Shown one piece after another: positions 20,983-32,719 of a DNA stretch of 64,000 nucleotides. The DNA is taken from assembly GCA_023231475.1 (NCBI GenBank), contig JALJEE010002292.1:1-64000 (forward strand), given 5' to 3'. The stretch comes from Seison nebaliae (Eukaryota; Rotifera; Pararotatoria; Seisonacea; Seisonidae). How positions within the stretch are numbered: the first letter of the stretch is position 1; the number at the start of each line of letters is the position of its first letter. The notes beneath the pieces were generated by a model. It made no database searches, had not been told where the DNA came from, and saw only the letters and a program-made list of their open reading frames with translations. Made by a program: the position numbers and the translations under genes.

Positions 20983-22985
20983 ATGCAATTTACCAAAATT
21001 TTGTTTTCTCAAAAAAACTTTGTTCATATTTTTCTCGTTAATCTGTGAATTCATTTGAATTTTTAAAGAAATTTATTGAAAGTAGAAATCGAATAATCTT
21101 CCCTCATAAATTTATCGACACGATCAAGAAGAGAGATTTGAGGAAAAGAGAAGATACTCCAAAGAATGTTGGGAAGAGAAAGGGAAAATTATTGATCGAA
21201 TGTCTTCGAAATGATTTCAATCATTATCAATGTTTCTCTCATTCGAATTCTTCATTTCCTTCTTATTCTTTCCAGTTGACAAATATGAGAAATTCGATCC
21301 AATGAATCATTTGGTGAGTTTCGGTTGGAAACATCGTCGACGTAATGGAGATCATTTCGTCATTCATTCCACCACAAACGACATAAAACCGTTTGAAGGT
21401 CATTTTTCCTCATTGGACATTGGAGAGGAACTAACCGAATTAATCGATAGACAATTCTCAATTAAATATCCGTCAACAATTCAGAATTCTGCAATTCCAA
21501 TTATTACAAATCGAAATAATTGTCTGATTTGTGGAGAAACGGGAGGAGGGAAGACACTCGCCTATCTTCTACCTGTCATACAACAAATGCTTCATTGTCA
21601 TCAAACTAATATTCCTAAATGTCTCATCGGAGTTCCCACGAGGGAACTCGTCACACAAATTACTAAATTATCACAATTTCTATTAAAAGAGACTAATTTA
21701 GTGAAAACTGAAGGAAAATTTCGTTAGAAAATTTTTCTTAATTCTCTTCCAAATTTTTTTTATAAATTTTATTCAAAATTTTTTTTTATAAATTTTATTT
21801 AAAATTTTTTTTTATAAATTTTATAAAAATTTTTTTTTATCAATTTTATTAAAAATTTTTTTTTCCATAATTAGAATCGCCGATAACTGTGGGAACGATT
21901 GATCAATTATGTCGATATATAAGTAATGGTTTTAGAAGGAATTATTTTCGTCTACTAATTGTTTTTGTAGAAGAGATAGATGTAGAAAGATTGAGATGGT
22001 TAATTTTAGACGAAGTTGATACGTTGTTGGACGACAGTTTTGCTCATTCATCTAACGAATTATTTAATATACTTCGAGTTATTAATTTCTATTCATCGAT
22101 TGTTTAATTAAGAGAATTTATTAGAATAAAATGGATTTGCGGTTTGAGTCAGATCTCCAATTCATTTTTTGTGGAGCGACAATTCCGAGAGATTTGGAGA
22201 ATATTCTACAAGACATTCTTCCAGTTCCCTTTTTACCACATATAATGTTATTCTTTAATTATTTCAGTATAACGAATTGCAGAGAGTTTATACAGACCAA
22301 GTCAATCGATTATTGCCGAACGTCCGACACGAATTCTATCGATTGGGATCGTCGAAAAAATCGGGTTGGAAAATGTTAATCTTAATGGAAAAATTTTAAT
22401 TTTTAGAATATTTCTTATCAAATTTTTTTGAATTAGATTTTCTCTTAAAATTTCTTAAGGAGAATAATAATCGAACAATTCTCATATTTGCGAATGAAAC
22501 GAGAACTGTGAGTTGGTGTAAAAAGTTTCTGGAAGAGAATGAGATTGAGAATGTTGAAATGATATCGACACGATTATCGAAAAAAAAAAGAAAAAATGTC
22601 AGCGAAAAATTAGTTAAGGGAAAGAATAAAAATCAGATAATTTGCACAACTGATCTGTTGTCGAGAGGAATCGATTATGATAATGTCGATACAATTATCA
22701 ATTTCGATTGTCCGAAATATATCAGTGATTATATCCATCGTTCTGGTCGACTCGGTCGATTAAATTCCAGTTAAATTTTTGAAATTTTCTAAATTGATTT
22801 AAATTTAATTAAAATAATTTTTTTCCATTTCAGAAACGAAATTAATCAATAAAGTTGTGACGTTGGTAAGTCATCCGTGGGAGGGAGAAATTATCATGAA
22901 TATTGAATCTGCTGCTAGATTCGGAGAGGGTTTCTCCAACGTCAACGCGAATATTAAAAGACATTTGAATAAGAGAACTAAATAA
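20983..22985 (+). CDS. DDX28: DDX28-like mitochondrial DEAD-box RNA helicase, nine exons
   Basis: Exons: 20983-21021, 21069-21201, 21276-21722, 21875-21928, 21971-22077, 22125-22223, 22268-22364, 22437-22769, 22834-22985; 486 residues, all phases consistent. The N-terminus MQFTKILFSQKNF, if the first exon is right, looks like a mitochondrial targeting peptide. Motifs in order: Q (YPSTIQNSAIP), I (GETGGGKT), Ia (PTRELV), II (DEVD, in LDEVDTLLDDSF), III (GAT, in FCGATIP), IV (TILIFANE), V (CTDLLSRGIDYDNV), VI (HRSGRLGR). The sequence around motif II and the GAT in motif III match DDX28, which acts in mitochondrial large-ribosomal-subunit assembly. DEVD instead of DEAD is unusual. The intron at 21929-21970 is 42 nt and stop-free, with a CTACTAAT branch-point-like word; removing it restores the family spacing. 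The first exon and its ATG are the least certain part. Confidence 0.85.
21755..21868 (+). repeat. Tandem repeat inside the third DDX28 intron
   Basis: Four to five units of about 28-30 bases of the form aaatttttttttataaattt fill most of the 152-nt intron, which is the longest in this gene. Probable slippage-prone DNA with no coding role. Confidence 0.75.
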
Positions 22986-23077
22986 ATTTATTCATTTGTA
23001 AAATATGTTTTTCTATGGGGAAAAAAAAAGAGAATTTGGTGGAGGAATAAAAACAGAAATAAATAATTTAAAATTCT

Positions 23078-26000
23078 TCATTTGATGTGACGTTGTTCTT
23101 TTCGTTGTCGATAACATTCGTTACAAAATAAACGATCTCCACTTATATTGACTTCTACTCCATTCTTATCATTGGTTGCTAAGCAACGACGACAGATATA
23201 ACATACGAAACAATTCTCATGAAAAAACATATTTAACGAACTGACCATCATTACCGTCACATTAGTCTCGAGTGATTGACGACATGCGGGACATTGATGT
23301 GGTCTGATATTAGCTGTGGGTCGTTTATCAATTCTTTTCTTTAGTGACGATTTCTTTGGAAGATTATCCGGAAATACTCGTTCATAATTCTTCGATATTT
23401 CTGAGATACTGACACGTTTTTTGAAAAGTGGTGGCGGTTTTGAAACACGTTGTTGTTTTCTGATTTGTCGATTAATTGTGTTATTTGGTGAATCGGCATT
23501 CATGACGGATTTGGAGAGATAGAAAACTCGATTATCATTATATGGATTATTGGAAGACCAACTGATATCGCTAATCATTGAGGCAGTTGGAGAATAGGAA
23601 TTATTTGTGGTGGGAAGTGGTGAAGTTTGTTGTGTTGACTGTTCATTGATATCGGAGAAGAATTTCCGTTCTGGTGGTATTGGAGGAGTTTGTTTCGTAT
23701 ATTCGATAGTAATTCGTTTTTTCTTCTTCTTCTTATTCAATGTGGTGGAATCATCCGAATGGATTGTAGATGGAACGGTGACATTATCATGAAATGTGTT
23801 GGATGTGACGGTAGCATTATCATGAAATGTGGTGGATGTGACGGGAGTAAATGAAGTCATCGTCTTATCCATTTCATTCAATTTATTAATAATGTTGTTG
23901 TTGTTGATAATGTGTTTGTGATCATCTTTCATAAATGGTAATAAGACTGATTGGTTTGATAAAGTGGTAGTATAATTTATGTTATCTAATGTGTTTGTTG
24001 ATTGTGTGACATCAATCGACTCATCATAATATTGGTGTTTGTCATTCGTTTGAATGATCTCATTAAATATTCTCTCACTCTCTTCCTTATAGTTCATTGT
24101 CTCATTTTTTTTCTTTAAAGAATCCTTTTGAATTTTCAATTTATTCTCATCATTTTTTTCGTGCATTTCATTTGCACTAAAATTAATCGGTATGTGGATC
24201 TCACTACGAACACGTTGATTCGATGATAATTGATTAGTTGAGATGGAAGATGTGGAATATGAATTTCTTATCTTCTCACTCGTTTCCTTCTTCCTTCCAA
24301 TACCATCACCGTAACCATTTTTTGGTTTAATTGAATCAATTAGAACATTCAAATTCCTATTCTTCTCTTCTTTCCAGTTATTTATTGTATCATCTGTTCG
24401 ATTTCGTCTTAAAACTATTCTCGTCTTATATTTCCCATAATCATCATACAAACCATATCCATCATCATCATTCATTTTCTCCTTATTATCTTCATAAATC
24501 TCTTCCTTTATATTATTTTTATTATTGTTATTGTTATTCTGATTATTATTTTTATTATTGTTGTGGTTATTATTTGTTACAATTTCATTATTTTTTTGGT
24601 TATTTTCAGATTGTTCAATAACATCATTAAATGATACTGATGGTTTTATTAGATTGGAATTTATTTCGTTTAACATTTGAATTTCTTCATTAATCTTTTT
24701 CTTCTCCTAGAAAATAGTGAAAAAAAGAAAAATTGATGATTAGTGAAAATTGAAAAATTTTGAAAAATTAAATGACATTCTCCACATTCCTCATCATTCC
24801 TAATGTTATTCATTCGACAAATGTGAAATAAAGAAAATTATTTACTTTTTTTGTTGACTTTATCAAATTCTCGATAAGGTTATCGATTTCATTTTCTAAA
24901 TTCTTCACAAATCTCTTCTGATGTCTTCTCAAGTCATCGAGTGGCGGTTTGGGAGCAGGACGACGTTTCTTTGTCATTCTTTCACGTTTCTCATTCTCAC
25001 AAGAAGAAAATTCGATTCTTTTCTCGTTTACTTTAGCGTAACTGATCGATCTCTCTGTCCTTGGTCGATCAGAAAATGGCAATGTTTGACATTGAACAAA
25101 GTCGTTCCAAGTGCTGGACGGATGGTACTTGAGAACATAATTCTTTGACGTCTTTATTGGCATCGAAGTACTACGTATCTTCATTTTAAACAAGTTAATT
25201 TCAAATTAATTTCTTTGGTAACAACATGTCAATTGGAGAAGAAACTCCGAAAATATTTCAATTTTCTACACGAGACTTTTCTCGGAGAAGATTTCATAAT
25301 AAATTTTATTAAACCTTTTCACGTTCCGATTTTCTTTGTTCGTAAAATTTTTTGAATTGAATATCATCCATATAATTCGCTTTCTGCATCTTCTTTGTCT
25401 CTTTCTCAATTTTTTCCTGTTCCGTTTGAACGAGAAAGATTATGGAGAGATAATTGAATAATTAATCAAAACAGAAAAGAATTGATTCAAGGAAGTGAGT
25501 AGATTCTTCTTCTCATTCAATTTGTTATAATCCTCAGGAAAGTGAGTTGATAAATACGAATGGAATTGATCTAAATCGATACCATCAAACGGTATAAGAA
25601 TCCATATCAATAACATTCCAACTAACCGTCGTTGCCTCGATAGACAATTAAATTCATTGAATCACTTTCTCTGATTAGCGATCGGATTTCACTATCGTCC
25701 AAAACCTGTAGAAAAACTCCATTTAGATAAATGATGATATCTTTTTCTCTTATACCACAATTCCTCAGCAGATCATCCACTTCACACACACGAACATGTG
25801 AAGTGAGAGAATCTCGTCGTATCATTAAATTGAATTGGTCCAATTTGGTTTTCCTTTTTAGAATAATTTCCTCATGTGATATTTCCTTCGTCGACGATAC
25901 ATCAGATAATTCCGGTGATGATGATTTCTCGTCATGGAAAATCGCTCCACTACTCTGACCACTGTTAAATCCGCTGGAATGACCGTCTTCCAATTTGGAT

Positions 26001-27046
26001 GGTGAGAATTTACGATTTTCATTCATCAAATTTTTTTCGTCCAAAGTCAAAGGTTGTTGACCTTCAATACATTGAGGTTCTTCGTCGAATTCTTCTTCTT
26101 TTCCGTCGAAGAATATTTCATCATTTCTCTCATCAATCGCGTCATAATTCTCTTCTAATTTATCATCATCAATTCCATAAACATTGGGTATATCTGTATC
26201 AGTTAATCTGGAAAAAGAATTAAATAAATATTTAAAAGTTTGAAATTTTCAAAAAAACATATTTGAAATAAATTCCATTTGACTTGTGATTGGTTGGTCA
26301 TCGTTGTGTTGAACTGGAGCGACTTCGGGTAATTGGAGATCGGGCAACGAATTCTTCTTCTCAATTTCCGTTCGTTCTTGTCGATTGCGACGTCGTTTCG
26401 ATTTCCACGCTTCCACATCCTGCAGAGACGAGAGAGTTTGAGATTTTTTCGTATTTTTTATATTTTTCGATTCTTGCCAACAAATTCGACGAGTTGATTT
26501 GTTTGAATGACTTGGATGGTCATTCGAACGGAAACGAACTTTCACAAATTTCATAATTAAAAAATTGAACTCAAATGAAGATTTAGTTGAGTTGAACACT
26601 ACAAAAGGAAAGAATGTTCGTTTGCCTCAAAAAAAAAAACCAGAAGTAAAGGAATAAGAAATGGTTAACACTTAAAATGTATGGAATGAAAAAGAAGAAG
26701 AAGAAGAAGAGAGGAGAGAAGGGGGAAGTAATTTGAGCATGCAATGAAGCTTGAACTTGTTTACATCATAATTCATTTGATGAACGATATGAATATGAAA
26801 ATGAACTAACGTAATCGAGTGACACTTCATTGTCGATGAGAGCGTGGTGATTGCGAAGATTGACTAATTCCGTTTTCTGATTCGAAAGTTGATTGAGTTG
26901 TTCATTGGCGATTTGTGACAAACTGATGTTGTTTCGCCATCGGATAAATTGTAATGGATCCATTTGTTTACATTCACTCTCAATCCAGTTTACTGGAATT
27001 TGGACATGTAAATTTATTGATTGGATTTTCGACTCTTTCCACAATT
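23078..27046 (-). CDS. LMO7/LIMCH1/Smallish-like protein with PDZ-like and C-terminal LIM domains (5' end open)
   Basis: Supported exons: 27046-26811, 26419-26259, 26207-25627, 25570-25473, 25416-25315, 25178-24846, 24706-23078; about 1045 residues. Exon 2 starts DVEAWKSKRRRNRQER, resembling the conserved W-K-x-R-R box of LMO7/LIMCH1. Exon 3 is an acidic stretch, then a PDZ-like fold (HVRVCEVDDLLRNCGIREKD to LIVYRGN). Coiled-coil-like exons follow. The last exon is mostly Asn/Ser/Lys low complexity and ends in one LIM domain (CPAC, HENCFVCYIC, CNECY). LMO7 relatives organise actomyosin at adherens junctions; fly Smallish binds Bazooka. The first listed exon begins in phase 1, so an upstream exon is missing. 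An alternative start, MKFVKVRFRS at 26554, could lead directly into exon 2. The acceptor at 25179 is weak. Confidence 0.72.
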
Positions 27047-28581
27047 CTATAAGAAAATCTTTTGTTCGGAACGAAATCTTTTATTATTTTGGAGGGCTGA
27101 GTCGAACGTTCTTATTATTGTGACGAGAAAAAATTTCATATAAAGGGGAATGGTTAGGGAAGGAATTATATAAATAAATTGTGTTAGTTGGAGGACGTTA
27201 TGATTGTGGGATCTCTTGTTATTCTTCATAACAACTACATCGACACAACATCACACCGTATTGGATGTTGTGAAGAATTGATTGTTGGAGGGGGAAAGTG
27301 TAATTTCATATTTTGAAAATTTCTTCTTAACCTCATATCGAAACTGATTGTCTACTCATCTTAACTGTAGTTAAATTATCAACAACTATTTTTTCGCAAC
27401 CTATCGATGTGTTGAATGTTGACAGGAATGATTTTGGTTAATGTCTGCAAACGGTCGAGAAGAAAGGAAATCGAGAGAATTATGTCATCAAATAAAAAGA
27501 AAGTAGGAAGAAAAATTGAAGGTGAAATGAGAGAATATCAATAGGAAGTTTAATGCAAGAAACAACGTGGTGGAAAGGAGAGATGTGTGACCTTGTATGA
27601 CAATAGAATAATAATCGGCTGGAAATAAACTGTCTAACTGATATGGGTAGGAGATGTTAATTATAATTAATCTTTACGGAAATTTTTGAAAAATTAAATT
27701 AAATTTATTTCCAGACGATGATGATCAATGAAAATTTGAAATGAATGAATCATAAAAATGAATTTCATAAGATGGTATTTCATCAATACGTTGTCTCCTG
27801 TGTTAATTGAGGAGAGAGTGTATAATTGAATGACTCATTCAACCAACTGAACAAACGAAGACAATTAACAACTCTCATAATTTATTGAGCACAAATTAGA
27901 GAAACGAACAATTTCATATGAATTTACGACAATTATTTGTGAGAAGAAGAAAAGTTTAAGGTGAGAATGATGAGAATACGAGTTGTTAAGAGATTTTCAC
28001 ATTGTTCTACTAGTTATCGTTGGGACGTTTATGTATTTCTCGTCTCCTTTCTATGATTCATCATCGTCACCTTTCCATTGAAATTTCAGTGAGGAGAAAA
28101 CTTCCAATAATCCGTCATAAAGGATCTGTTGGAATCCAGGAGATGTTGGAGCAACGAAATGTGGGGAATGTAATGAATTGAAAGAATTTGACATTTGAAT
28201 TCACATTTAAATTGTGATCGAACAACTGTATGAACGGAGAGGTGAAGAGACGGAGAATGGAACAATGCACACTCCTCAACTGTCAACATCAATATCAATA
28301 AAATAACAAGTTGAAGAAGCTGTGAATCGTTGATGACCCAATTATCTTTATAAACAAATAATTCAAACGTGATATTAGTTAGGTAACTCTTAAAAACAAA
28401 GAATAATAGAAATCATTCTTTTACCGATCAATTGATGAATAAACACACACACACACACATACACACACACACACACAAAACACATAGAAAGACACATCTC
28501 TAATATCGATTCAATAATATGAAAGATCGATCTGTACTCTAGGATCGATTGTGATTAATTCATTTATTATTCTATAATTAA
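27047..28581. other. Intergenic or 5' intronic region of the LMO7-like gene
   Basis: About 1.5 kb with no recognised gene. Because the LMO7-like gene lacks its first exon, part of this may be a 5' intron or promoter. A (CA)n microsatellite lies at its distal end. Confidence 0.4.
28443..28476. repeat. (CA)n microsatellite
   Basis: About 17 CA units with one TA interruption, downstream of the DEG/ENaC gene. Confidence 0.9.
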
Positions 28582-31004
28582 TCACGTCGTCTTTGTGGAA
28601 TCGTTCTTACAAGTCGTTCTTGTTCGACAACTGTACACCATCACGGAAAACATCTCGATTAAAGTCACCAGAGACATGCCGAGATAGAGTCCTAACGCCC
28701 CACCGATAATACCTGAAGAAGAAAATTATTATTATTTTTCAAATAATTACAGTTGAAAAATGATCATCCATTCGTTTGGAGAATCGTTTAAGAATGGATT
28801 TCGTAAAAATTTAAAAAAGAAGAAAAAGAAGAAGAAAGAAGAGGAGGAGGAGGAGGAGGAAAGTACAAAAAAGATTTGTAGTGAAATGAATAATAGGAAG
28901 GAATGAAACTAATGAAATCGAGTACGTTCTTCTGCTTCTTCTGAGTAGTTGTTGTCGACTTTAATTCATCATAATACACATAGATTAGCAATAGATTCTC
29001 TCTTCAGAATGACATGGATTAAGTAATGATAGAAAAGGAGATTATTCAATCAAAATATACATCTCATGTCAACATAGGAATAAAAGTGAACTTCCAATTG
29101 TAGCGAGTCAAACATCGATCATGGAATTCACGGAGGACATGTGGCAATGGTTTCCACATCGAATTATCGAACGGCACCTTCTTCATCTGATGGATTGTGA
29201 GACAAGCCATCTCATTCTGCACCACATAATCTTCAATGAAACCGGTGAAATCGAGAGAAACGGCAATCGAATCCACTTGATATTCCGTGAAACTGCAGGC
29301 GATATGATCGCAGAAATATTGATTGTAACCATCCGGATGGTTATTATTATCCATGGCACAAAGGAATTCGTTCAAACTGTTACATTTCAAATGATTATTC
29401 ATATTGAGATGTCGATCAAATATCGACGTGCAATTACATTTCTGTAAGATGTGATCATAAACCGCTTCCATCTGACAGGCGACGGGAGAGAATGTTGAGA
29501 AACGTTTCAATTTCTCACCCGGATAACATCCACCTCCGTCTTTCACCGACAACATATTCCACTAAACAAATGAAATAATTTTATTAAATTAATATTAATA
29601 ATTTGAAATTTAAACATTCTTTTCACTGATACTCAAAAATGATGCTTCGCCCGTTGCCAAAGATATTCCGTTTACCATCGATGATGGTGGAGTGTCTTCC
29701 GAATGAATTGTTAATCTCAATTCTTTCGCCGCGTGTAATAACAAAGGTAAAGAATTATAATTCTTCAAATCAATACCAAGTGTGAGACCACCAGCTAATT
29801 CAAAAAATTATTATCGAGAAAGAAACGAGACAGAAAATTGTTTAACAAACTCCAGGAATTGTTTGTTGACCTCCAAATACTCGATCCCATTTAATTGTAT
29901 AACACGGCCCATTCTCACTGTAGACTTTGGAGAAAATGTTGTGCAAATACTCACACGATTGACCAGAGAATCGACAAAGGAAAACATTATTATTCGCGTT
30001 CCAAAAGATTTCATTCAATTCCTGATCAACTTCCATTTCCGTCACTAGAAAAAAAACTTGTTAGGAGGAGGAAAATTGGAATTTATTCGATAAATTAACC
30101 TAAACGTGAAACAATCACTTTGACGTAATTGAGACTGTTTCGGTAGAAGAAAACTGTCTGGAAATTATTGAATTGTCCTTTGTGATGGAAGTTCGGATGT
30201 TCCGTCATACAATACAAGAAATATTTCACTTTGCTATCAAAGATTCGGAAGATCTCTTCCAAATCAACATGATACGGCCATAGATGATGGAATGCTTTAG
30301 TAATTTCATTACTCTGAAACAAATTGAAATTTTGAAAGCAACAAAAAAAATCACAGAAATATTGAAAGGAAATTCGATGAGATCTGATGGAAATTTTCCC
30401 TCGATTCTTTTCAATCGTTTCAATCTATCTTCATAGACGAATAATTCCTTCATAAAATCCACATTCTTTATCGATGCCAACAATAGAGACAGTTTAGAAA
30501 TTTGTTCTGATGTTAATTCTGACAAGAAAAAGTGAGAAGAAAAAATTCTCTAAATTTATTTAAATTTACCATTTATTTTTAACTTTCCGACATACATTTG
30601 GTAATATCGTTATAAATCTTCTTATCGATCCTCTCATATATGGCATCGGTGGCTGATCGTAAAATTTTCGTTTGGAGGAACTTTAACAATTGTACCATAT
30701 TCTCATTCTTCATCGTTTTCTTTTTAATTAAGGAATTCTGATTACAAATACTGAGCGATGGAAATGCCATATGTTCCTGATAATTCGTCGTGGTAATAAT
30801 GGTGTATGGTTTATCTATGAAATATGATGTGAATAATTTGACGATGGTGAAGAGACACATCGATGCACTTGCTATAAGAATAAAATACCAAAAGAACTTT
30901 CGTTTTTTTCCAGCAAAAGCTCCATTTCCTAACAGAGAATTATGAGTGAATTTAAACATGTTTTCAAGAAAAAGAAACTTAATCCATGCATCGATATTAG
31001 ACAT
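28582..31004 (-). CDS. DEG/ENaC (pickpocket-type) cation channel subunit, eight exons
   Basis: Exons: 31004-30584, 30518-30355, 30313-30100, 30044-29871, 29794-29616, 29561-29092, 29001-28910, 28712-28582; 614 residues, every junction in phase. The N-terminus has HNSLLGNGAF followed by TM1 (FFWYFILIASASMCLFTIV). The extracellular domain shows ENGPCYTIKW, GGLTLGIDL, IHSEDTPPSS, the cysteine-rich segment (PVACQMEAVYDHILQKCNC, then SFTEYQVDSIAVSL), and ENLLLIYVYYDEL just before the pore. The last exon is the TM2/selectivity region, GGALGLYLGMSLVTLIEMF, ending in a short basic tail. DEG/ENaC subunits form trimeric amiloride-type Na+ channels used in mechanosensation, chemosensation and ion balance; ligand and partner subunits cannot be told from sequence. 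The intron before the last exon contains a purine/pyrimidine tract (GGA)n near 28845. Confidence 0.92.
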
Positions 31005-31205
31005 CGGACAGTCATTGTTGAAAAGAAGAAAATGAAGAAATTTTTTTTTAAAAAATGATATGAAGACATAATATTGAGATGATAATGATAATAATGTGTT
31101 GGAAGTCAATAGAGTTGTTGATTGGAATTAACACGAAATATTTTTATTTCATCATTAAAATTTCCTCATTAACAAGAGTGGCGCGAACATTAAAGTAACG
31201 AAACA

Positions 31206-32532
31206 TCAACTCTCACTCAAATCAGAAATTCTACCCAGATCTTGGATGTCTTTCCATGGATTTCCAGGGGGTTTAATCGGAGTTCTTATTACGAACGGGT
31301 CCTGTTTCCTTTCTGTCTTCTCTTCGACAGGTAATTCTTCTTTCGGTCTTCCTCTCACCTGTAATCTATTACTTGTTTCCGCTAAATTAATCCAGAGAAG
31401 GATGAAAGCCATTATGATAGAAAAGATGATGGGACATACGATAGCTATCACTTTGTAATGAGTACAATAATCACAATTATTCTTAGAATTCCCTTTTTTC
31501 TCCTTTCTCCTAAAATCAATTTAAATTAATAAAAATTTAATTATATATTATTATTATTATTGTTAACTTTTTCTTTTTCTTTTTATTCTTATCTTTTTCT
31601 TCATCATCATCATCGTCATCATCATTATCATTATCTTTACCGTTATTCTTGTAAGAGAACGGTGGAAAAAACATAATGTCTTCCAACAACTTTATCGCGT
31701 AGTCGAGATGTTCACTCGAATAAACATTGAAAATGATATTTTGAGTTTTGTCATTCACTTCACTAGTGGTCGTGTGCTCAGATTTGTACAGTTGTGTCAG
31801 AGCACAAACTGGACCAGAATTTCCATTCTCTATTTCCATGAATTGCTTCCTATCATGTTGTATGGAATTCAAATTAATGTTCTTATTTTCATAAATAAAT
31901 ATTTGAGAGTTACTTTTTTCGTCACACGACCTGGAGACTGTTAGTTGATGTTTCTTACAGGATAATTTATAATTTTGAATATTTTTCGTCCATCCAACAT
32001 GAGCACAACGAACTTTCTTTATTTCTCCTTTCTTCTTCCTACTCATTACAACAATAGTGAAGGTTCGCACTTTAATCTGATAAAGTTTCACCTCTTGAAA
32101 TAATGTCACAATCAAACGACAACTCATATTATTCATCATTAACATACCCACATCAGAAACGATGATTTGTTTCGGTATAAATCTTCCTAAGCTTAACTCG
32201 ATTTTTTCGAATTGATTAAAATTTAATTGAATCAATTCTCGAACATTCATCTGAGACAAATCTACATAATTATATTCATTCAATCGAACAAATTTTATAA
32301 AGACTTCTTTCTTGTACTTCTTGTCCAACCAACAAAATTCGTTGAATTCTGTTAAATTATGAAATGTCAAGTATTCCTGATGAGTCTCCAAATTAACATT
32401 CTTGTGCACTTTCGGTGCATTAATTATATTATTCTTCATGAACTTGACTATCGGATTGACATGAGACTGCAATTTCGAAACATTAAAGAGTGCGCTCGAG
32501 AACGGTAAGCAGCACAGGAGAATGAGGAACAT
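31206..32532 (-). CDS. Type I membrane protein of unknown family, 422 residues, two exons
   Basis: Exons are 32532-31568 and 31509-31206 with a 58-nt phase-2 intron (GTTAAC...TTTTAG). An ATG gives a signal peptide (MFLILLCCLPFSSA). About 300 residues of ectodomain follow, with several Cys (FCWLD, MSCRL, VRCAHVG, KLSCKK, RSCDE, PVCALTQ). An Asp/Glu run then a Lys run (NDDDDDDDEEKDKNKKKKK) precede SKNNCDYCTHYK. The transmembrane helix is IAIVCPIIFSIIMAFILLWI, and the cytoplasmic tail is about 60 residues (KPPGNPWKDIQDLGRI). It sits between PIGN and the DEG/ENaC gene on the same strand. The long charged run just outside the membrane is unusual. No homologue recognised. Confidence 0.65.
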
Positions 32533-32719
32533 AGAAATTGGAAGGAATAAACAAAATGAAAAAGAAAAATTTAAATAAAAAAGGATAAGACAATGAAACA
32601 AAAATTGAACTTAACCGGAACAGAAAAAATAAAAAATGAATCCAATCTTCACTTTATTACAGTCCAAATGGAATTTAAAAAAAAGTTATTCTATAAAAAA
32701 TTTTTTTGCAAAATGTTTC

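Noticed and set aside
21045-21305. GTG-started frame as the first exon of the helicase
   Set aside because: A non-ATG start is unlikely; a two-exon start from the ATG at 20983 keeps phase and gives a targeting-like N-terminus.
28820-28865. Purine-rich (GGA)n/(GAA)n tract as a coding Pro/Ser run
   Set aside because: It falls inside the DEG/ENaC intron between two exons that join in phase with conserved sequence on both sides.
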